In this document: positions 8,886 to 16,799 of the stretch, piece after piece
Numbering within the stretch: the stretch's first letter is position 1
Layout of the letters: each line of letters starts with the position of its first letter
Assembly (NCBI GenBank): GCA_947474365.1
Contig: CANJIU010000075.1
Location: 1-48,537, forward strand
Length of the DNA: 48,537 nt
Direction: 5' to 3'
DNA from: Opitutia bacterium
Lineage (GTDB): Bacteria; Verrucomicrobiota; Verrucomicrobiia; Opitutales; Opitutaceae
Translations under genes and position numbers: made by a program
Notes under the pieces: generated by a model
Seen by the model: the letters and a program-made list of their open reading frames with translations, nothing else
The model's database searches: none
What the model was told of the DNA's origin: nothing

Positions 8886-8944
8886 CTGGACACTGGCGAC
8901 GCCCTCGTCGCGTATTCCCGGCGACGGGGGCGTCGCCGCTCCAG
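8886..8944. repeat. Long imperfect hairpin in a divergent promoter region
   Basis: The arms run about 8886-8911 and 8919-8944, from CTGG to CCAG, and contain GGCGACGCCCTCGTCGCG paired with CGGCGACGGGGGCGTCGCC around a six-base loop. The core is the reverse complement of the core at 7346-7363. It lies between the divergent oxidoreductase (8809) and PSCyt gene (9088). No T-run follows on either strand, so it is more likely a dispersed repeat than a terminator. Confidence 0.6.
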
Positions 8945-9087
8945 TAAGAGCATAATAGAAGTGGGTGGTGCTTTCCGCCTGTCCAAGAAACGGGCTGCGC
9001 CCAGCAGCCCGCCGCTTGCGCTGAATTGCTTCTTGGCACGCCACGCCCGGAAGTAGCATTCTCCCGCTTCTCGTCTCCCCGCAACCC

Positions 9088-12000
9088 GTGCTCTGGAAAC
9101 CGCCCCTTCTCCTGCGCCTAACCGTCAGCACCCTCGTGCTGGCCGGCACCCTTCACGCCCAGCCCGGCAACCCCGCCCCGGTCGATTTCGCCCGCGACAT
9201 CCGGCCGTTGCTCGCGAGCAAGTGCTATGACTGTCACGGCGCGGAGAAACCCAAGGGCGGATTGCAGCTGACGTCGCGCGCCCAGGCCCTGCACGGCGGC
9301 GAATCCGGCGAACCCGCCTTCCTCGCCGGCCAGAGCGCGAAGAGCCCGCTCATCCAGCGCCTCACCACCACCGATCCCGAGGATGTGATGCCGCAGAAAG
9401 GCGACCGCCTCTCCCCCGCGGAAATCGACCTGCTCCGCCGGTGGATTGATCAGGGCGCCGTCTGGCCGGACAACCTGAAGCATTGGGCCTACGTCAAACC
9501 GGTGCGCGCGCCCCTCCCCGACGTACACGGCGCGGCCTCCGCCGTCCGCAATCCCATCGACCGTTTTGTCTTCGCCCGACTGGAGAAGGAAGGACTCCGG
9601 CCCTCGCCTCCCGCTGACAAGGCGCGCTGGCTGCGGCGCGTGTCACTCGACCTCACCGGCCTGCCGCCGACGCCCGCGGAGCTCGACGCGTTCGAGTCCG
9701 ACTCGAGTGCGCAGGCCGAGGAGCGGGTCGTGGACCGCCTGCTCGCCTCGCCCCATTACGGCGAACGCTGGGCGCGGCCGTGGCTCGACCTCGCGCGTTA
9801 CGCGGACTCGCACGGCTTCCAGCGCGACGACCTGCGCGACAGCTGGCCGTATCGCGATTGGGTCATCAAGGCGATGAACGCCGACCTGCCCTTCGACCAA
9901 TTCACGACCTGGCAAATCGCCGGCGACCTCCTGCCGAAGTCCGCCGGCCCGGACGCCCTCGTCGCGACCGGTTTCCATCGCGCGGCGGCGACCAATGTCG
10001 AGGCCGGCACCGATCAGGAGGAGGGCCGGGTGAACCAGGTCTTCGACCGTGTGAACACCACCGGCGCCGTCTGGCTCGGCAGCACGCTGGAGTGCGCGCA
10101 ATGCCACAACCACAAGTACGATCCCTTCACGCAAAAGGAGTACTACCAGCTCTTCGCCTACTTCAACAACACGGCCCGCGAGACCGACTTCGCCTCCCCC
10201 AAGGCGACAGCCGGCCTCAAGTTCACCGGACCCTTCTTCACGGTCCCGGACGCGACGAACGAACCGCAGCGAACCGCCCTTCAGGTCCGCGCGAAGCAGC
10301 TCGACGCGCAAATCGAGGCGGCAAGCAAGCAGGCCCTCGCCGCCCGCCCCACCTGGGAGAAAACCATCGCGACGACCCTCACCTCCGCCGGCGAAACCCA
10401 CCCGCTGGAAATCGCCGCCTTCGAATCGCGCGGTGAATCGGAATACCAAATCCTACCGGACAAGTCCGTGCTGCTGACCGACGACGTTCCCGACCGCGAC
10501 ACCTACGTCGTCACGGTGAAGACCAAGCTCACGGGCATCACCGGCTTCAAGCTCGAGGCGCTCACCGATCCCTCGCTGCCCGGCAACGGCCCCGGCCGCA
10601 CCAATGCCGCCCGCCCCAACTTCATTCTCAATAGTGTCCAGATCACCGCCTCCGCGGAGGGCGGCGCCCCAGAAACAGTCAAGCTGACCCGTGCCACCGC
10701 CTCGTTTTCGCAGGCCAAGTTTTCCATCGAGAACGTCCTCAAGGCGAAAAGCGAAAACCAAAGCGCGTGGGCGATCAGTCCGCAGTTTCACCGCGAGCAC
10801 TGGGCCACGTTTGAAACAGAAAAGCCCGTCGGCTCACCGCAGGGCACCACGTTCGTCTTCACGTTGGTGCAAAACTACGGGGGCGGCCGCACCATCGGCC
10901 GGCTGCGCCTCTCCGCCCTGACCGGCACCGTCGGCGGCAGTCAGCTCCCCGCCGATATCGCGGCCGTGCTCCGCACCCCGGAGGCCCAGCGCACCGCCCA
11001 GCAGGTCAGCGCGCTCGACGCGTATTATCTCAAGCAGGACAAAACCGTCTCCGGCCTGAAGCTCGCCCGCCAAAAAATCACGACCGAAATGGACGCCAGC
11101 AAGGGTCCGCAGACGCTCGTCATGCAGGAGTTGCCCGAGGCGCGGCCCGCCTTCGTGCTGAAACGCGGCAACTTCCTCGATCGGGGTGAACCGGTGGCAC
11201 CGGGCACGCCCGCCTCGCTCCATGCGCCAGCCGCCGCCGCCGCGCCCAACCGGCTCGCCCTCGCCCGCTGGCTCGTCGATCCGGAGAATCCCCTCGTCGC
11301 GCGCGTGACGGTGAACCGCTGGTGGGCGGAGTTTTTCGGCCGCGGCATCGTCAGCACCCCCGAGGATTTCGGCGTGAAAGGCGAACCGCCGACGCACCCG
11401 GAGTTGCTCGACTGGCTCGCCGTGGAATTCATGAGCAGCGGCTGGAGCATGAAACACCTCCACAAGCTCATCGCGTTGTCCGCCACCTACCGCCAGTCGT
11501 CGCGCGTCACGCCCGAGTTGCTCGCCCGCGACGACCTGAACCGTCTGCTCGCCCGCGGCCCGCGCTTCCGGCTCGATGCCGAGGCGATTCGCGACAACGC
11601 GCTCTCCGTCGCGGGCTTGCTCAGCTTGAAAATGGGCGGACCGCCGGTGCGCCCCTACCAGCCGCCCGGGCTCTGGGACAACAAGGTGGGCGGCGACAAG
11701 GTCACCTACGACGTCAGCACCGGCGACGACGGCCACCGCCGCGGCGTCTACACCGTCTGGAAGCGCGGCTCGCCCTACCCGAGCTTCATCAATTTCGACG
11801 CCACCGCCCGCACGGCCTGCACGATTCGCCGCTCACGTTCCAACACGCCGCTGCAGGCGCTCACGTTGCTCAACGACCCCGTCTACGTCGAGGCCGCCCA
11901 GGCGCTCGCCACGCGCGTGCTCGCCGAACTGCCGGACGCGACCACCGCCGCGCGGCTGCAGCATGCGTTCCGGCTCTGCCTCGCCCGTCCGCCCACCGAC

Positions 12001-12126
12001 ATCGAACTCGCCGCGCTCCGTCATCTCCACGATCAACAGACGATGGCGCATCCCGACGAAACCACCGCCTGGCAGGCGGTCGCCACCGCGCTGCTCAATC
12101 TCGACGAGATGATCACCAAGGGCTGA
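9088..12126 (+). CDS. Exported PSCyt1/PSCyt2/PSD1 protein (DUF1549-DUF1553 family)
   Basis: This 1012-residue secreted protein begins at GTG 9088 with a signal peptide (LTVSTLVLAGTLHA, cleavage near residue 24). A planctomycete-type cytochrome c domain follows, with one CxxCH haem site (C46-Y-D-C49-H50 in SKCYDCHG) and the downstream VMPQKGDRLSPAEIDLLRRWIDQGA segment. PSCyt2/DUF1549 lies at about 160-360 (NPIDRFVFARLEKEGLRPSP, YGERWARPWLDLARYADSHG). The middle of the protein is a beta-rich insertion. PSD1/DUF1553 lies at about 730-995 (NRLALARWLVDPENPLVARV, then TVNRWWAEFFGRG). The biochemical role of this family is not established; such genes are abundant in polysaccharide-degrading Planctomycetota and Verrucomicrobiota. 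The DUF1501 gene follows after three bases, its usual partner. Confidence 0.93.
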   Translation: MLWKPPLLLRLTVSTLVLAGTLHAQPGNPAPVDFARDIRPLLASKCYDCHGAEKPKGGLQLTSRAQALHGGESGEPAFLAGQSAKSPLIQRLTTTDPEDVMPQKGDRLSPAEIDLLRRWIDQGAVWPDNLKHWAYVKPVRAPLPDVHGAASAVRNPIDRFVFARLEKEGLRPSPPADKARWLRRVSLDLTGLPPTPAELDAFESDSSAQAEERVVDRLLASPHYGERWARPWLDLARYADSHGFQRDDLRDSWPYRDWVIKAMNADLPFDQFTTWQIAGDLLPKSAGPDALVATGFHRAAATNVEAGTDQEEGRVNQVFDRVNTTGAVWLGSTLECAQCHNHKYDPFTQKEYYQLFAYFNNTARETDFASPKATAGLKFTGPFFTVPDATNEPQRTALQVRAKQLDAQIEAASKQALAARPTWEKTIATTLTSAGETHPLEIAAFESRGESEYQILPDKSVLLTDDVPDRDTYVVTVKTKLTGITGFKLEALTDPSLPGNGPGRTNAARPNFILNSVQITASAEGGAPETVKLTRATASFSQAKFSIENVLKAKSENQSAWAISPQFHREHWATFETEKPVGSPQGTTFVFTLVQNYGGGRTIGRLRLSALTGTVGGSQLPADIAAVLRTPEAQRTAQQVSALDAYYLKQDKTVSGLKLARQKITTEMDASKGPQTLVMQELPEARPAFVLKRGNFLDRGEPVAPGTPASLHAPAAAAAPNRLALARWLVDPENPLVARVTVNRWWAEFFGRGIVSTPEDFGVKGEPPTHPELLDWLAVEFMSSGWSMKHLHKLIALSATYRQSSRVTPELLARDDLNRLLARGPRFRLDAEAIRDNALSVAGLLSLKMGGPPVRPYQPPGLWDNKVGGDKVTYDVSTGDDGHRRGVYTVWKRGSPYPSFINFDATARTACTIRRSRSNTPLQALTLLNDPVYVEAAQALATRVLAELPDATTAARLQHAFRLCLARPPTDIELAALRHLHDQQTMAHPDETTAWQAVATALLNLDEMITKG

Positions 12127-12129
12127 ACC

Positions 12130-13575
12130 ATGCACCTCTTCGAAGAACACTGGCGGAACACGACGCGCCGCACCTTTCTGCGTCGTTCCGGCCTCGGTCT
12201 CGGCTCCATGGCACTCGGCTCATTGCTCACCGAGAGTCTGTTCGCCGCGGACGCCGCCAAGGGCGCAATCAATCCCCTCGCGCCGCGGCCCACGCATTTT
12301 CCGGCGCGCGCCAAACGCGTCATTTACCTGCACATGGTCGGCGCGCCGTCGCAGCTCGACTTGTTCGACCACAAGCCGGCGCTCATGGCCTACGACGGCA
12401 AGCCGTGCCCGGAGGAATTCATCAAGGGCAAGCGCTTCGCCTTCCTCCGCGGCCACCCCAACATCGCGGCGTCCCGCTACAAGTTCGAGCGCCACGGCCG
12501 GAGCGGCGCGGAGATTTCCGAATTGCTCCCGCATCTGGCGAAGGTCGCCGACGAGCTCGCCATCGTGCGTTCGCTCCACACCGACGAGTTCAACCACGCG
12601 CCGGCCCAGCTGTACCTGCACACCGGATTTGGCCGGCTCGGCCGCCCGAGCCTGGGCTCCTGGGTGACGTACGGACTCGGCTCGGAAAACTCGGACCTGC
12701 CCGCCTACGTGGTGCTGCTCTCCGGCCCGCTCGCCGGCGCCGGCACCAGCCTGTGGTCGTCGGGCTTCCTCCCCAGCGTCCATCAGGGCGTGCAATTCCG
12801 CTCCAGCGGCGAACCCGTCCTCTTCCTCAACAATCCCGAGGGTCACTCGGCCGCCGATCGTCGCCAGGTTCTCGATACGGTCCAGCGCCTGAACCAGGCG
12901 CAGCTGGCCGACGTCGGCGATCCCGAAATCACCACGCGCATCAGCCAGTATGAGATGGCGTTTCGCATGCAGACCTCCGTGCCGGAGCTGATGGACATCT
13001 CCAAGGAACCGAAGTCCACCCTCGAGCTCTACGGCGCCGAACCCGGCAAGGCCTCCTTCGGCAACAATTGCCTGCTCGCGCGCCGGCTGATCGAGCGCGG
13101 CGTGCGGATGGTGCAGCTCTATGACGCCGACTGGGATCATCACTCGGATCTGGCGACGCGCCTTCCCCGCAAATGCCAGGACGTCGATCAGGGCATGGCC
13201 GCCTTGGTCGCCGACCTGAAACAACGCGGTCTCCTCGACGACACGCTCGTGATCTGGGGCGGCGAGTTCGGGCGCACCTCGATGGCCCAGAACGATTCCG
13301 GCAGCGGCACCGCGACCAAGACCGGCCGCGATCACCACAAGGACGCGTTCACAATCTGGATGGCGGGCGGCGGCGTGAAACGCGGCATCACCTACGGTCA
13401 GACCGACGAACTCGGTTACAATGTCGCCGAGAATCCGGTCCACGTGCACGACCTCAACGCCACCGTCCTCCACCTGCTCGGGCTCGATCACCAGCGCCTC
13501 ACCTACCGTTATCAGGGCCGCGACTTCCGGCTCACCGACGTGCACGGCGAGCTCGTGAAGGGCCTGCTGGCGTGA
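12130..13575 (+). CDS. Tat-exported DUF1501 family protein
   Basis: This 481-residue protein starts with a twin-arginine signal (NTTRRTFLRRSGLGLGSMAL) and belongs to DUF1501, related to the alkaline-phosphatase/sulfatase fold but of unproven activity. Typical family segments are visible: YLHMVGAPSQLDLFDHKPAL, GKRFAFLRGHP, SLHTDEFNHAPAQLYLHTGF, GEFGRTSMAQ and the late GRDHHKDAFTIWMAGGGVKRG. The start is three bases after the PSCyt stop, so the two form an operon; this pair occurs together very often. A piece of a gene like this one (about 125 bp from the GRDHHKDAFT region) recurs as a relic at 14007-14126. Confidence 0.94.
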   Translation: MHLFEEHWRNTTRRTFLRRSGLGLGSMALGSLLTESLFAADAAKGAINPLAPRPTHFPARAKRVIYLHMVGAPSQLDLFDHKPALMAYDGKPCPEEFIKGKRFAFLRGHPNIAASRYKFERHGRSGAEISELLPHLAKVADELAIVRSLHTDEFNHAPAQLYLHTGFGRLGRPSLGSWVTYGLGSENSDLPAYVVLLSGPLAGAGTSLWSSGFLPSVHQGVQFRSSGEPVLFLNNPEGHSAADRRQVLDTVQRLNQAQLADVGDPEITTRISQYEMAFRMQTSVPELMDISKEPKSTLELYGAEPGKASFGNNCLLARRLIERGVRMVQLYDADWDHHSDLATRLPRKCQDVDQGMAALVADLKQRGLLDDTLVIWGGEFGRTSMAQNDSGSGTATKTGRDHHKDAFTIWMAGGGVKRGITYGQTDELGYNVAENPVHVHDLNATVLHLLGLDHQRLTYRYQGRDFRLTDVHGELVKGLLA

Positions 13576-13790
13576 GGGGCCGGTGATCAGGATGCAGTTG
13601 AGAGCTGAGCCCGCCGGAGGACGGGCGAGAGCTTGCGAGCCTCCGGCTGGTTGAGAACAGCTTCGAGTTCACAGCCCCGGCTTCCGTTGGAAGCAAAACC
13701 CAGGACAAGGGAACGCCGATCTCCGCTAAAAAACGCTAGTCCCGGAAAGCCGGAAAACTTAGAGGGCGTCGAAAAAGGGTCTTTCTGTTT

Positions 13791-13885
13791 GTCATTCTGA
13801 GCGCAGCGAAGAATCCATCAAGACGTTCGCTCCTCTGAAAACGCCGCAAAGATCAAATTGGATTCTTCGCTACGCTCAGAATGAC
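13791..13885. repeat. GTCATTCTGAGCG-type inverted repeat
   Basis: The arms at 13791-13816 (GTCATTCTGAGCGCAGCGAA...) and 13860-13885 are near-perfect inverted copies flanking a 43-base loop. This is the widespread intergenic repeat whose false translations give CHSERSEESN-like peptides. It lies in the gene-poor stretch after the DUF1501 gene. A short echo (GTCATTCTGAG) occurs near 48395. Confidence 0.85.
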
Positions 13886-14006
13886 ATACCTTCTTAGGCA
13901 CCCTCTTCGATCTAGAATTCGACCAGGATTTGACCGAAAAACAGTCAGCTCCGGACTCTTGCCGTGCGTGCATGATTCGCGCCGATGAGCGAGGATGAGC
14001 GTTCCC

Positions 14007-14126
14007 CAAACTATTCCGGCACCGCGACGAAGACCGGCCGCGATCACCACAAGGACGCCTTCACGATGGGGATGACGGGCGGCGGCGTGAAACACGGCAT
14101 CACCGATGGGGCCAGACCGACGAATG
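14007..14126 (+). pseudogene. Relic fragment of a DUF1501 gene
   Basis: The DNA closely matches 13284-13413 of the intact DUF1501 gene. In one frame it reads SGTATKTGRDHHKDAFT, then GGGVKHGIT, against SGTATKTGRDHHKDAFT and GGGVKRGIT in the gene. A six-base deletion (AGCGGC) lies near its start and a one-base indel near GATGGGGCCAGACC breaks the frame. No start, stop or flanking coding sequence survives. It is either a partial duplication of the neighbour or the remainder of a second DUF1501 gene. Confidence 0.8.
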
Positions 14127-14335
14127 CGCATGACCGCGCTCATTGATGTAAAGCAGGCCGGTTTGGATCGTGGCAAAATGAAGGAACGAGTCGGCGGCCC
14201 ATCCATGACCTTGGCGAAGGGCTCCGCCAGCGTGCCAATTACCTTCTTATCTGGCACAGCGTAGAATTGTAATCGTAAGCCCTTTTGGTAATCCAAGAGA
14301 TCGAACTCGCCGCCCCCTCTCTGCCTGTCCTCAGC
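14127..14335 (-). other. Possible coding relic, unrecognised
   Basis: A leftward frame reads GEFDLLDYQKGLRLQFYAV, then PDKKVIGTLAEPFAKVMDG and on to about 14140. Its composition looks like real protein. It has no credible start and its frame then runs into the opposite-strand DUF1501 relic. I do not recognise the family. It is probably the remainder of a decayed gene. Confidence 0.3.
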
Positions 14336-14419
14336 AACAGTGAATGAGGGTAAGGCAGCCTCCGTTGAGCTTCTTCCGACCTGTGATCAGGGTCTTGCGA
14401 TAACGCTCCGACGATTGAG

Positions 14420-15523
14420 TCACTTTTCGCGCGCATACCGTCCGACGTTTTTCGCAATGATCTTCATCGCTCGATCGGATTCCTGCACGTTGCGCGGGAA
14501 ATAGTAGTAGATCGCAAGATCGGGCTGGAGTTCTAACACTGCGGCGAGCTTGCGCTCCATCACGTCGATCATCGGAGTGGTCAGGTTATGGTTTTCGATC
14601 AGCAGCAGGCCCTTTCGTCCGGGCACCTCACGCGCTTCTGCGAGAAAGCCAGCGCCAACGCCGCTCAATAGCACCTTGCCCTTGCCGCTCTCCTGCTGCG
14701 GTCCCAGGCCCTGCATTTTCGCATCGTCCTGCAAATCCCATGGCCTGCCATCGCAGCCGAAATAGTCGAGATGCCGAATACCGGCGGCGAATGGTCGCTG
14801 CTCCGCAAAATGCGCCTGTTGAAACAGCAGGGTGAGCTTGTTCGGCCACCGTTCGTGGGCGAAGGCACAGACGCGCCCGAGGAAGTCCGCTGCGGCGGCG
14901 AGGTGCTTCGCCAATGGAGCGTCGGCGCCGAGGGCCGCCATCGCCGCCGGCGAATGGTCGGCGAAGAAACACTTTGGCTCGTCGAGGATGAATCCAGCAA
15001 TCGCCGGATGCTGGGTGTAAAGGCGGACGAGAGCGTCGCAGAAGAACTGCAACGTCTTCGGATGATGCACGCTCGAGAGCGGGCCCCCGCTGGGCCCCCG
15101 CGTGCCCGGCTTTGTGACGGTCCACGTGTCCGGGTTCACGAACGTAAATTGGCTGGGCACACGCGGAGCACCGGCGGTGAGGTTGCCCCACCGACTCGGC
15201 ACGGCGAGCACCTGCATCCCCGCGCGCGCGGCTTCCTCGATGATCAGTGCGTGGTTTTCGTAGGCAGCCTCGAAGTCCTGTTCGAGAAAGGCCGGGCAAA
15301 CAAAGTGTGTGCCGCATGCCGCCATCCACTCCATGTCCTGCCGCACTTGCGCCGGCACACACGTGTAAGTCTGAGCACGCAGATAATAGGCCCCGACCGC
15401 TCGCGGGATGCCAGCGCCGCTGCGTGCACTGGGGCGGCTGCTCTCGGCCGCACGGTTTGACCGGGCAACGGCAAGCGAGACGGCGGCGGTGGCGGAGTTG
15501 GTGATGAAGTCGCGGCGGTTCAT
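14420..15523 (-). CDS. Tat-exported TIM-barrel-like protein of unknown function
   Basis: This 367-residue protein starts at ATG 15523 with a twin-arginine signal (MNRRDFITNSATAAVSLAVA). The mature part has the alternating strand/helix pattern of a (beta/alpha)8 barrel: VGAYYLRAQTY, GTHFVCPAFLEQDF, GMQVLAVPSRWGNLT, AIAGFILDEPKCFF, LTLLFQQAHF, LDYFGCDGRPW, KGLLLIENHN and LAIYYYFPRN. Acidic residues at strand ends (D and E of ILDEP) would suit a glycoside-hydrolase-like active site, but I cannot assign a family. The frame is open far upstream, yet that part overlaps the divergent regulator. It shares its upstream region, with a candidate operator at 15582-15600, with the LacI gene. Confidence 0.72.
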   Translation of the reverse strand: MNRRDFITNSATAAVSLAVARSNRAAESSRPSARSGAGIPRAVGAYYLRAQTYTCVPAQVRQDMEWMAACGTHFVCPAFLEQDFEAAYENHALIIEEAARAGMQVLAVPSRWGNLTAGAPRVPSQFTFVNPDTWTVTKPGTRGPSGGPLSSVHHPKTLQFFCDALVRLYTQHPAIAGFILDEPKCFFADHSPAAMAALGADAPLAKHLAAAADFLGRVCAFAHERWPNKLTLLFQQAHFAEQRPFAAGIRHLDYFGCDGRPWDLQDDAKMQGLGPQQESGKGKVLLSGVGAGFLAEAREVPGRKGLLLIENHNLTTPMIDVMERKLAAVLELQPDLAIYYYFPRNVQESDRAMKIIAKNVGRYAREK

Positions 15524-15581
15524 GGTTGAAATTGATTGAGGCCGAGCTTGGCCGACTTGCGACATTGCCGAAAGAACACCT

Positions 15582-15600
15582 GTGGTATACCCGTAAACTG
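15582..15600 (-). promoter_or_regulatory. Candidate LacI-family operator, site 1
   Basis: On the minus strand this site reads CAGTTTACGGGTATACCAC. It matches site 2 at 16714-16732 at 15 of 19 positions. It contains the perfect palindrome GGTATACC (15584-15591) and lies between the divergent Tat-protein gene and the LacI gene, where an autoregulatory site is expected. Binding by the adjacent regulator is inferred. Confidence 0.5.
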
Positions 15601-15623
15601 TGACGCAATTCCCAACTGCAACG

Positions 15624-16667
15624 ATGAAGACGGTCGCCACCGCTGCCCGCGTTTCGGTGATGACCGTTTCATTGGCTTTGCGCAGCCACCCTAAAATCCC
15701 CGCGGCCACGCGCGAGCGCATCCGCGAAGTAGCACGAGACTTGGGATACCGGCCGAATCCGCTCGTTTCGGCTCTCATGGGTCAGCTCCGCACCGTGCGT
15801 CAGCGCAGTGGTGCGGTCACAACTGCCATCGCCTATGTCGTCCCGACCGACTTGTCGCGGCAGGAGTATTTCGACGTGCCGGTATACCAAGCGATGTTTC
15901 GCGGGGCGAGCCGACGGGCAGAGGAACTGGGTTTCAAACTGGTGCCGTTCTTCTTCGACATCGACGGAGGCGAAGCTGCCGGACGGCACGTGGCGCGGGT
16001 GCTGCGCAACCGCGGGATCGACGGGATCGTGTTGTCGCCGTTGCCGAACAACTACTCCACCATTGGATTCGATTGGGAGCAGTTTTCCATCGTGAGCCTG
16101 GGCAACAATCTCGCCATGCCACGCCTGCACCGCTGCTGCACAGACGAGCACCATTCGATGACGCTCGCACTGGACAGGCTTTTCACCGCCGGCTACCGGA
16201 AAATCGGCTTGGTGACCAATCAGCTGCTTGAGACGCGGTTCGGGTATTCGCATTCTTCCGTCTACACTGGATTCCTTTGGCGGACACGCGGGATGAAGAA
16301 GCTGCCGATCTGTCTGTGTGAAACGACTCCGCAGGTGAGCGCAACGCCCGGTCTCATCTTCTCGCGCTGGCTGAAGCGGCACTCCCCCGATGCGGTGGTG
16401 GGGGTGACCCAAAACATCTACGAGTGGCTGCGGTATTCCGGTTGTCGCCCGCCCAAGGATGTCGGTTGCGTGCAATTGGCGTGGCATCCCGGGCGATCCA
16501 ATGTGAGTGGAGTAAACCAGTGGCCGGAGGAGCTTGGCGCCGCTGGCATGAGTTTGGTCGTCCAACTCCTCCACCACCACGAGACCGGTGTCCCGCGGCA
16601 TCCGATCACGATGACCATACAAGGTGAATGGATGCAGGGAGAAACCGTGCGCGCCAGCAACATGTAG
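15624..16667 (+). CDS. LacI family transcriptional regulator
   Basis: The product is 347 residues from ATG 15624; a GTG at 15600 would add eight residues but overlaps the candidate operator. The N-terminus is a LacI helix-turn-helix with hinge: MKTVATAARVSVMTVSLALR, then IPAATRERIREVARDLGYRPNPLVSALM. The periplasmic-binding-protein-like sensor follows (TAIAYVVPTD, YQAMFRGASRRAEELGFKLV, RNRGIDGIVLSPL, LDRLFTAGYRKIGLVTN). Several segments (CTDEHHSMTL, GVTQNIYEWL) deviate from the usual sugar-binding signature. It probably senses a sugar and represses the divergent Tat-protein gene, itself and the TBDR downstream, because a shared 19-bp motif precedes all three. Confidence 0.92.
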   Translation: MKTVATAARVSVMTVSLALRSHPKIPAATRERIREVARDLGYRPNPLVSALMGQLRTVRQRSGAVTTAIAYVVPTDLSRQEYFDVPVYQAMFRGASRRAEELGFKLVPFFFDIDGGEAAGRHVARVLRNRGIDGIVLSPLPNNYSTIGFDWEQFSIVSLGNNLAMPRLHRCCTDEHHSMTLALDRLFTAGYRKIGLVTNQLLETRFGYSHSSVYTGFLWRTRGMKKLPICLCETTPQVSATPGLIFSRWLKRHSPDAVVGVTQNIYEWLRYSGCRPPKDVGCVQLAWHPGRSNVSGVNQWPEELGAAGMSLVVQLLHHHETGVPRHPITMTIQGEWMQGETVRASNM

Positions 16668-16713
16668 CGGGGAGGCCGGAAGACGCCTGAGTTCTTTTCA
16701 AGGCGCGATGGCG

Positions 16714-16732
16714 CAGTTTACGAATAAACCAT
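16714..16732 (+). promoter_or_regulatory. Candidate LacI-family operator, site 2
   Basis: The site CAGTTTACGAATAAACCAT contains the inverted repeat GTTTA-CGAA-TAAAC (16716-16729) and agrees with site 1 at 15 of 19 positions. It lies 68 bases upstream of the TBDR start, in the gap after the LacI gene, so it could act as an operator overlapping the TBDR promoter. Confidence 0.5.
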
Positions 16733-16799
16733 TCGCGCACTTCCATCGGAGCGAATCGCTCCCACACAATTCGTGGCCTTCCGAGTTCCCTGCCACCCC

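Noticed and set aside
8886..8944. Hairpin as an intrinsic terminator
   Set aside because: It lies in a divergent promoter region and neither side has a T-run.
10834..11736. A 300-residue minus-strand frame opposite the PSCyt protein
   Set aside because: Shadow of the PSD1-coding strand, no start signal, no family signature.
12220..13545. A 441-residue minus-strand frame opposite the DUF1501 gene
   Set aside because: The opposite strand encodes a full DUF1501 protein; the composition of this frame is that of a GC-rich shadow.
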